This document shows, piece after piece, positions 9,932 through 17,127 of a stretch of DNA of 17,127 nucleotides. The stretch is from Tetmemena sp. SeJ-2015 (taxonomy: Eukaryota > Ciliophora > Spirotrichea > Sporadotrichida > Oxytrichidae), in assembly GCA_027382625.1 (NCBI GenBank), contig JAJKFJ010006890.1, positions 1 to 17,127 of the forward strand. Direction: 5' to 3'. Within the stretch, counting starts at the first letter, position 1. Every line of letters starts with the position of its first letter. Both the position numbers and the translations under genes were made by a program. A model generated the notes under the pieces. The model did no database searches. It saw nothing but the letters and a program-made list of their open reading frames with translations, and was not told the DNA's origin.

Positions 9932-12919
9932 TCATTGTGTGCTTGGAGTTTGGCCCTCGATGTTATTGATGACCAGTCTCTTGCCTCTTTACCTACTGGC
10001 CCTCTGCCTGCTCTTGGCTCTATCAACCACTCCAAACTACGATCCCTTAGTCGTCTCTTCGATGACATTGGCCATGAACTAGCTCTGCGACTCTATCTTG
10101 TCCAGGAACTTCTCAAACTTGTCCTTGTCCAGGGGTAGCCTCTTCACTGACGCCTCAAACTCCTTCATCCACATGAAACCATACATGGAAATATCTGCTA
10201 TTCTTATTCCTGGTCGAATTCCTTTTGCTGCTGCTTGAGCTTCTAGGCGGGGGACTTGGAGGCGATGTTGCTCAGCCAGGAAGACACATCCTTCTGGTTG
10301 TCGTCGGTCTCCAGCTGACTCAGGAAGTTGGCAGCTGTCTGGCCGTTGATGTTGTCCTTGAGTGCTGAGAAGGTAGAGTTGAACTTCTTTACCACCTTCT
10401 CAGCCACTGCTCCTTCCTCCTCAGACGACTCATCTAGAATTAATATATTATATCTATTATATATTTACATCATTGTTTCCCAGGCCAGGCTGCTCCTGAG
10501 TCTCCCTGATCTTCTTGTTCTTCTTCCCACTTACTTTGTTTACAAATATTTTAATTCTATTCTTATCTCTCTTTTTGTTGTGGGCCATCTGGAGTCTGTT
10601 CTTGAGCTGCTTGATCCTGTTCTCTGCGTCCTTCCTCCTCTCCTCCATGTGCTGTTTTATCAGTACTTGCTCCTTCTCAAGCACCTGGATCTCCAGCTTG
10701 AGTTCCTCCTCCCTCTGCCTTTCCCTCTCCTGCACCAGTTTGTCCTTGGTTTGAGAGAGAGCTCTCAGCTTCTCCTCCAGCTAACTCACTATCTTTGTGT
10801 TTTGCTCTCGACTCTCTGGTTGAAAAGATGGGTTTACTTAGATCAAATAGAAATCTTAAAAGTTGATTTTAAATTATACTTCTTTTGGTCTGAGCCCCTC
10901 TTCGTTAACGACTAACTGGCTCCTTGCACTCTCCTTTTCCTTCATCAGCTTCTTTGCCTTCTTCTAAAACCCAAACTAAAATAGTACTAAACGTTTTATA
11001 ATAAACTCCAGTTCCTCAGAGAGAGCACTCACCAGTTTATTGTCTAGCTTTCCCTATCCCTGTGCTTCAGATATCTGAGTAAGTGCTTCCCTGAAGCTGC
11101 TATCTCCCACTCTATCTCTTAGGATTCTATCCACAGCAAATTTATTCTGAATGAGCTGCTGCAGGGGCATCAACTCATCACGATCTGTGTCTAAGTAGTA
11201 GACCTCCCCTTTTAACACTCCATACTTAATAAATGAGTCAATATTAAGGAGTCTTTTTTCATTTATACTTGGTCTTGAGCATCATGTCTCTCATGGTGTC
11301 GAAATCAAATTCAAAGTCCTTGGTCTATCTGGACCTATCCTTCCCTTTGAAGGTTTTCTTGACTAGATCTTCTTGCTCCTTGATTTGGAGAGTGTCCACA
11401 ATTGCGTTCTCTATCTTCTTGGCCTTGCTCTACTTGCTGTCTTCTATAGCTCTCTCTATCTTCTGCTTTATAGAATCCAGAGCAGACTTCCTCATCCCAG
11501 TATTCACATTGTTCCTCTAGCCTACCACTCCATCTACACTTTAAAGATAAGTATATACAATTGCAAATGACTTTACTGGTTCTTTGCAAGGACTGAGTCA
11601 GTTTAAGCATTTGTCAGTGAGCCTGAAAGCAACTAAGAGTTAGTCACAGCTTTTCGCTTGAAGATAGAGCTAAATCTGGAACTCAGATCAGGAAGCTTAC
11701 CACCATCTCCCGCCTCATCATTTAAGTGATAACTTAAAATGGAAGGAAATAGGAGGTGTAAATGATTTGTGTACCTTTGGGTTTCGTAGCCAGCTTGCCT
11801 TAATGAGAACTTACTGGGCCTTGCTCTTATAATCCTGGCTCTGTTAGTTGAATTGTTACCATTCAAGTCAGAGCCCTGGTTGAAAGCTCTCTCGCTCTGT
11901 GACCCACTCAAAGGAGGTATCTTCAAGCCATCTTAGTTCGAACTTGCGTTTTCAGTGACTTGATCTTTCGTGGTGTTCACAGCTTAGCTTTGAAAAGGTT
12001 CTAGATAGCGATTTGAAATCTTAGAAGGTGAAGAAATAGAACTCTATGGGTTGTCTATTTAGGGAAGTTATATTTTATCATTTTATTTAACTTTTGCAAC
12101 AAAAGTTTGAGTGATTAAGGTATTTCTAATTTGAGTTAAAGGGCTTGAGACTCTTTGACTTTTCTAGCTTTGATAGTGGGAGATTCAGGGACTCTATTAT
12201 TCCTGTCTTATTCCAGATTTGCAAGTTCTAAGGCGAGTCTATTCTTTTAAGGATCCAAGGGTATAACTTGTATCTTCTGCACAGGCTATGAAGGCTAAGT
12301 GGGAATGGATTTGCTTCGCTAAGAGAAGGTATTTTCTTTGTTGACACTAGAGAGTTAGTAACCAGAGTTACTCACTAAGTCAGAAGCGGGAAGCTAACTC
12401 GACCCATCCTGATCCTCCTCTAAATAATTTGGCTTGTAGAACGGACGCTTTTAAATTTGCAATGGCTTGAGAATCTAGTCAAGCATTTATAATAACAAAG
12501 GGAATAACTTATATGCTGATGATGTTGATGATTCTAATTTTGGCTTGACCTGCATCTTCTCTTTGAAAGTCAGACTCATAAGACTCATTCAAATCCGCAT
12601 TGGCTAATTACTACTAGTTTTATTTCCCTTACACTTGTGAATTATTAAATCTGACAAGGTTTTAGTCTTGGTAATCCTTGAACTTCGACTTGAGAGCTGA
12701 CTTTATATTGGGACCAGCTGGTCTTAAGTGGCTTGGATCCATAGTTTCCTGTAGCGTGGGCACTGGCTCGTTCTTGAAGATTTAGAGCACCTGATTATTC
12801 TCCTCCTAGATAACCACACTCTTCTTCCGTCTGTGGCCTTTACCAGCTGTCGCGTTTTCTTCTCTGCCAGAAGTAGAAGCTTGATTCTCTGAGAAGTTAA
12901 GTTTATTCTTCGAGTCCAT
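9932..12919 (-). CDS. Long coiled-coil protein, function unknown
   Basis: It starts at ATG 12919 (MDSKNKLNFSENQ) and stops at UGA 9932-9934. Inferred introns: 12475-12508, 12042-12091, 11733-11774, 11539-11576 and 10429-10468. The N-terminal 350 or so residues are polar and low-complexity. From about 11510 the protein becomes helical and charged (SIKQKIERAIEDSKQ, VDTLQIKEQEDLVKK). A less repetitive segment follows (FIKYGVLKGEVYYLD, DELMPLQQLIQNKF), then strong coiled coil (REEELKLEIQVLEKEQVL) and a Lys-rich stretch. The C-terminal part contains FEASVKRLPLDKDKFEKFLD and a basic tail. Two frame changes are required: +1 at 11259-11264 (AAA-TGA, or a 16-nt intron 11253-11268), and +2 at about 10163-10179 (or a 17-nt intron there). 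No family is recognised. The UGA stop overlaps an ATG (ATGA), and the same frame stays open into the Kelch gene, so the two could be one gene. Confidence 0.65.
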
Positions 12920-13033
12920 GCTTTTAAACATTATGTATAAATATTTTCAACAAGAATTCATTTAGAGTTGCTTATGGAGGAATGCTTTATAGAAATGGTT
13001 AAACTAAGAAATAGAAGAAGAACTGGTTGAATT

Positions 13034-16000
13034 TCAAAGTAGCTTGTTCTGTTGCAATTTAAAAAAGAGTGTGATGATTTTTTCTCTCAATTGAGGAAGT
13101 GTAGTCTGATTTGGTGAGGGAAGTGATGACTAGCTGATACTTTGGTTTAAGATCTTAGCTGCGCTCTTGCCTTGTGCGGATAGTAAGTCCATCATCAAGG
13201 GGTCGTTACTCGACTACATGTCTCTCAATCGTTTATGCGACTGAGAATTACCCAAGCTGTTCATTCCCTGGTTAGGACTTCAATAATCTAACACTGATTT
13301 GCACAAACAATAGTGATAGACTCTTGAAATTCTTAATCTTTGGTTTCATCTGAAGATGCTATGTTGAGGCACCACTGTTAACGTTTCCTCCTTCCTCAAT
13401 TGCTACTTGCAAATTGTATTACTGACCGGCTGCTGATATCTGAACTCCATAAATCTTCTCATCGCTCATATCTTGCTAACCTCCTCCCATTTAAATTGTG
13501 ATAACAGAGAGCATAGATCAAATATTAATTTCTCTTCTTTCCGGAGACAGACTGTTACTCTGGAGAGAGCCTAATAAAAAGGGAGCAGCTTTCTTCTACC
13601 TCGATTAAGGTAAGTACCTTTGGTTCGGTATTTCAAAAGTTTGAGTGCCTAAGACTCCACCACATGGGTTTGCTTGACTCGCAACAGAAGAGCTAAATGG
13701 CTAATTGCTAACTGAGTGGTGCTTATTCTACAGACCATAATTCTATATGAGTTTCGTGAGTCCTCTGCCAGCTTTGTGATGATTATGGTTCTCAAGAAGG
13801 TGCTTTTGATTATGGCTGAGTTCATCTCTCAGAGTGACTGCTGGTTTAGGGTTGGTTTAGAAATCTGCTAATGAGGACATGTTCTGCAAAGGCTTCTAGC
13901 AACTTAGGCATTAAAGCTAGCCCAACGGTTTCTTGGCTATCATAGCCTCATGCACCTCAAACTCATCTACCTTGTGATAGATAACATCTATAATCTACTA
14001 TATCTGTGTCTCGAAATTCTTCAAAGCTTTCTTATAGTTCATTTATATGAGAATTGATAGGATTAAAAGAATAATACTCCAAGATGGATGCAGATATTAT
14101 TATAAGCTAGCACAGCTCACGATCGTATTCGGGCTGTTCAATTGGGTTCAGAGCGCAGCGGAAGGGGAAGGTAGCCCAGGACTTAGTTGCCCTGGAAGAG
14201 TTCCTTGACCTTCTGGCTCTTGAGAATGCTCAGGTTGTCCATGATAACTATACACCTCTGGGAGGCAACCTAGAGGAGGCGCTGGAGGAAGGTGGTGAAG
14301 TGGCCAATATTATTGCTACCAGTGAAGATGTCGTGGCGGACGAGTCCGCTCCTCTAGTTGATTGCACCTATGATTATGGCTGAGCAACCACGCACATTTG
14401 GAATCGGGACTGTCATCGACCTCTTGATCCAAGTCCGCCTCAAGGACTGCCACCTGTGGAAGGAGGACTCGTCAATGTAAATCAGATAGGCCTTCGAACA
14501 TCCACCTCGTTATGGCTTTCGAAAACTCCTGCTGCCTGCCCTCCAACTGGCGCCTACGCTCGCCCTTGCTAATGTAGGAATAGCCCGCAGAGCGATCCTT
14601 CAAGCTCATGTGGGCTGTATCGTGCAGATGCTAGGCAATCGTTATGCGCTCCTCAGCGTCGAGAAGGATCTTCCTCTTGCCGCCGCTTTGCGATCTCCGC
14701 GATTCGTAGATGAAGCAATTGCGTCTCCACCTCTGCACTATCATAGCAACGGTGCTCGGTTTGATTCCTATTATCGCGGCCACCTGGTTGTAATTCCGGA
14801 GGATGGAGTCGTCGCTGCGGCAGAGGGTTCCATACCGAAGCAGTATCGCATACAGGTGCTGATCGTGCGACAGCGTTAATTTAAAATGCACTTTGGGGGC
14901 CCTCTCCTCTTTGGTCTCATAGAGAAGCCATGCTGGCTAAGGCTCTCGAGATAGAGGATGAGGTTTTGGTTGGGAAGGAAGCGAACCGCCGCCTAATGAT
15001 GGCTGTTTTGGCATTGATCACCAAGGTAAACATCGAGCTTCCTCTTGCGACGTGGACCAGGATGCTCCGAATCCATTACTTGCCGTAATTATAATATGCA
15101 ATTGAATGTTTAACTCTTGGGATTAACTACTCAATTCTTATATAAATGAACTATTAGTATCCTGCTTGTCCATAAATCTTAATCACAGTAAAACCATAGC
15201 AAAAAAATATACTATAGATCTCTTGTTGATGTTGCTGATAACTCTATCGATAAGAGTCTGGAGTCTCTCCTCTGCCTCTGATAGTTCCTTGGGGCCAACT
15301 TTAGCCTTGAGAGACTCTTTCAGATTGGAAATGGTTGCGTGATAATCTTCTAAGTGTTGATGTAGCTTGGTTTGCTGCTCTGTCATTTTCAAACTCACAT
15401 CTCTCTGCATCTCATCAAGTTAGTCTTAGATTCTTGAATCGACTCCCATCCCCATTCCAAGGCCATTCATAAAAAAAGTTAAGATACATATCAACAATAA
15501 TTGATAACTATTCATCCAATTACCTCCCGAGTCTTATCCTTTATTCTTCTCAATAAGTTTCTGCTGCTCTAGATCAATATGGTTCACCCTCTCTATCAAA
15601 AGAGAAGTCTAAAAGGAGAAATTAATCAACTCAAAATCTAAGCTTACTCTAATAGTAGCGTTCTTGAGAGCCAGTTAGAAATTCTGATCAATAGCTTCTT
15701 GATCCTTCCTCTCTTTCTTGTACCTCTCCTCAAGCCAGTTGAACTTGTCGTTACATTCATCTAGCTCATTTCAAATTGGATGGTGGGTATATATTTTAAT
15801 CTTAAGGGAAAATTAAAAAAAAAGACAATCAAAACTTTCAAAATTTGACATTTTCAAATTTATTTGACATCACCAGCTCCACTATATATAATCCTCTCAA
15901 TCAAAGAGTTATGCACGCTCTTCATGACTAACTACTCATTCTTGAGTAAATTACTCAAAAGTTTTCTCTTTCGAGAATCTACCAGTGGCTGCTTTTTACT

Positions 16001-17053
16001 AACCGACCCTTCTTCAAAATTCATAAAGTAGTAGTTCTAGGCTCTAAGTTATTTTTCAGGCATGGATTGGTTGAGAAGCTTTTTGTCGCTTGTAGATGGT
16101 GGCTAAAGAGTTTAGAGCAGGAGGGGTTGCAAAGAAGTTTAATTTAGACTTTAGATGTTAGAAGAGTGTGAAGGATAGGGTATAGTTGAAGCAACTAGGG
16201 AGGAGCGCTTTGCTGCAAAACTTGTAGAAGGTTGCTGAGTAGGGGAAGTTTACAGGTTTAAATTATGCCTCAAGTTCTTAAGTGTATACATTCCACCTTA
16301 GGTAATATTCTGCATCATATTTGTACCCATTCCTCCTGAATATATATATGCCAATTTAAGATGCATTAAATATATGGAGGAGTTTCTATGAGTCTTTTAG
16401 CCTGTTTGAAGTTGATTTGCTTCCCTCTTTTAACCTTAAAAATACATAAGCAAAATTAAACCCACGGAAGAGCTAACATTCGTACTTCGCTCATAAATTT
16501 TACTCTCTAAATAGTCCAAAATACCAGGAATCTTCTTCTTATTAAAAAATCCATTCAAATTCTCTCCAGATTGGTTAGTATCGCCTTAATTATTAAGTTT
16601 CCCGTTCTCATCAAGATTCTTCCTTACTTCATTATCTTGCTAGTAAGATTTTCTTAAAGTTTCTATAAGAGTATTTGTAAATTTCTGACCCTCTTATTCA
16701 TCTTAAATTGTCCTGAGCTTCTGGTTTGGAGAGCTTGCATTCGTCCTAACTCCCATCATCCCTCTTAAGGCTGATTCATGAGTGCTCTGTCTTTTCTGAG
16801 CTGCTGAAGCCTTATGGTTCTGATCTCCCATTGGCGCTGTTAGTAAGCGTCCGGCCTTTGAAGTCTGCGGCTGTTCTTAGCTCTTCTTCGTATTAAAGAA
16901 CCCTAGAGGGATAGGAAGCAGAGTCTCTTGCAAGTTAGCCTTATTAAATTTGGTGTAGAGTAAAGGTCCTTTCTAGTATTCGTTTTCATTCTTTCCCTAA
17001 CTTGGATCATATTGCTTCTTTAGCTAGAGTTCAGTTCGCTCCAGGGAGATCAT
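13034..17053 (-). CDS. QRICH2-like DUF4795 protein, interrupted by a transposon
   Basis: The likely start is ATG 17053 (MISLERTELQLKKQYD), but the frame is open to the window edge, so the true start may lie outside. The stop is UGA 13034-13036. Inferred introns: 16427-16465, 15775-15868, 15609-15647, one near 15440-15535, 15178-15212, one near 13490-13570, and 13278-13308. The polar N-terminal third leads to coiled coil (SKKQPLVDSRKRKLLSNLL onward), then KVGPKELSEAEERLQTLIDR, then KKALKNFETQIQQIIDVI and HEAMIAKKPLGQLQCLSCQK. That order, and the CLSC-x-x-PL motif, match DUF4795 of the glutamine-rich protein QRICH2, which is needed for sperm flagella in mammals. An axonemal or ciliary role is inferred. 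The element at 14037-15151 splits the exon between AGYQ and YKKALK. Retained, the frame enters the element and meets a UGA; removed with one TA, the frame is restored. Confidence 0.8.
14035..14036. other. TA target duplication, left copy
   Basis: TA directly abuts the left inverted repeat; the second copy is at 15152-15153. Joining the flanks through a single TA gives the minus-strand codons GGA TAC TAA TAT AAG AAA GCT, read as G-Y-Q-Y-K-K-A, in frame with both exon halves. Confidence 0.8.
14037..14057 (+). repeat. Left terminal inverted repeat of the transposon
   Basis: It begins GTTCATTTATATGAG and ends AATTGA. Compared with the inverted right end it differs at one position (G versus A at base 13). 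The preceding TA (14035-14036) is the presumed target duplication. Confidence 0.88.
14100..15076 (-). pseudogene. Decayed IS630/Tc1-like D-D-E transposase
   Basis: The possible start is ATG 15076 (MDSEHPGPRRKRKLD). The best-preserved part from about 14900 gives an N-terminal helix-turn-helix domain (NYNQVAAIIGIKPSTVAMIV, then QRWRR and a basic stretch). The catalytic domain follows in another frame: YIDESSFHRW (first Asp at 14471-14473), RRTWIKRS, then VIMDN (second Asp at 14237-14239), 78 residues after the first. The acidic residue of LNPIE (14137-14139) comes about 34 residues later but in yet another frame. At least two +1 frame breaks separate helix-turn-helix from the first Asp, and the second Asp from LNPIE; the N-terminus needs more. 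UAG and UAA fall at positions where Gln fits (ITIAQHLHD, RLLQVASQR), so the element was translated with the ciliate code. It is probably inactive. Confidence 0.82.
15131..15151 (-). repeat. Right terminal inverted repeat of the transposon
   Basis: Read on the minus strand it begins GTTCATTTATATAAG and ends AATTGA, matching the left end except at one base. The TA at 15152-15153 is the second copy of the target site. Confidence 0.88.
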
Positions 17054-17127
17054 AAATCTCCTCTATCCTATTTCCTTTTCATCTCCTCCTTAATTATTGC
17101 TTATGAAATAATTATTTGTACTTTATT

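Larger units (their letters stand above)
14037..15151 (-). mobile_element. IS630/Tc1-mariner-type DNA transposon, IES-like
   Basis: The element is 1115 nt long with 21-bp terminal inverted repeats at 14037-14057 and 15131-15151 (20 of 21 positions match). It is flanked by TA at 14035-14036 and 15152-15153, the target duplication of the Tc1/mariner/IS630 superfamily. Inside is one decayed transposase on the minus strand. The interior (about 14130-15080) is visibly richer in G and C than the host genes. The insertion lies in a coding exon of the QRICH2-like gene, in the same orientation. The termini lack the C4A4 telomere-like ends known from TBE elements of Oxytricha, and no second open reading frame is visible, so it is unlike TBE. 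Loss of the element plus one TA would repair the host exon exactly. Confidence 0.88.

Noticed and set aside
8333..10915. Plus-strand open frames of 60-195 residues over the Kelch and coiled-coil genes
   Set aside because: They are antisense to strongly coding minus-strand exons with recognisable Kelch or coiled-coil patterns. The hydrophobic, Leu/Ser-rich translations are typical shadow frames.
14460..14480. Programmed +1 shift at the UGA ending the helix-turn-helix frame of the transposase
   Set aside because: The conserved residues before the first Asp (AYLIYID) are already in the new frame upstream of the UGA, so the break lies earlier and looks like decay.
14037..15151. Assignment of the transposon to the TBE family of hypotrichs
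   Set aside because: The inverted repeats are only 21 bp, lack the C4A4/G4T4 telomere-like termini, sit at a TA target, and the element carries a single short transposase frame.
1..17127. CRISPR arrays, bacterial operons or ribosome binding sites
   Set aside because: No spaced direct repeats are present, and the short introns and reassigned stop codons show ciliate nuclear DNA.

Overview
This window is ciliate nuclear DNA that reads cleanly only when UAA and UAG are glutamine and UGA is the sole stop. With that code, plus GT-AG introns mostly 30-75 nt long, it resolves into six protein genes and one transposon. Under the standard code it yields only fragments. The code and the moderate GC suggest a hypotrich-like spirotrich or a relative, but the species is not determined. 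No telomeric repeats are present, so the window is internal to a longer molecule.

Layout. 260-2224 (+): a charged coiled-coil protein with seven introns. 2354-3908 (-): an acidic Ser/Gly/Asp repeat protein with a long Gln/Asn-rich, prion-like tail, tail-to-tail with the first gene. 3909-4497: an AT-rich divergent promoter region containing a perfect four-unit heat shock element. 4498-7993 (+): a heat shock transcription factor of about 979 residues. 8154-9856 (-): a Kelch-repeat protein. 9932-12919 (-): a long coiled-coil protein. 13034 to beyond 17053 (-): a QRICH2-like protein with a DUF4795 region and its CLSC-x-x-PL motif.

Main observation. The QRICH2-like gene is split by a 1115-nt IS630/Tc1-mariner-type element at 14037-15151. 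It has 21-bp terminal inverted repeats with one mismatch, TA on both sides, and a decayed D-D-E transposase. Removing the element and one TA joins the two exon halves in frame in the middle of DUF4795. That is how an internal eliminated sequence (IES) in germline DNA behaves. The window is therefore either germline (micronuclear) DNA or a somatic locus that kept the insertion.

Second theme. The Kelch gene and the adjacent coiled-coil gene (8.3-11.3 kb) carry four unexplained reading-frame changes and an in-frame UGA at their junction. Two changes could be ultra-short introns of 16 and 17 nt. The other two have no intron solution. Programmed frameshifting, pseudogenization and assembly errors all remain possible.

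The heat shock factor gene has the binding site of its own protein family 229 nt upstream of its start codon, so autoregulation is likely. The QRICH2-like gene, and possibly the two coiled-coil genes, suggest a ciliary or cytoskeletal theme, but only the QRICH2 link rests on a recognised motif.
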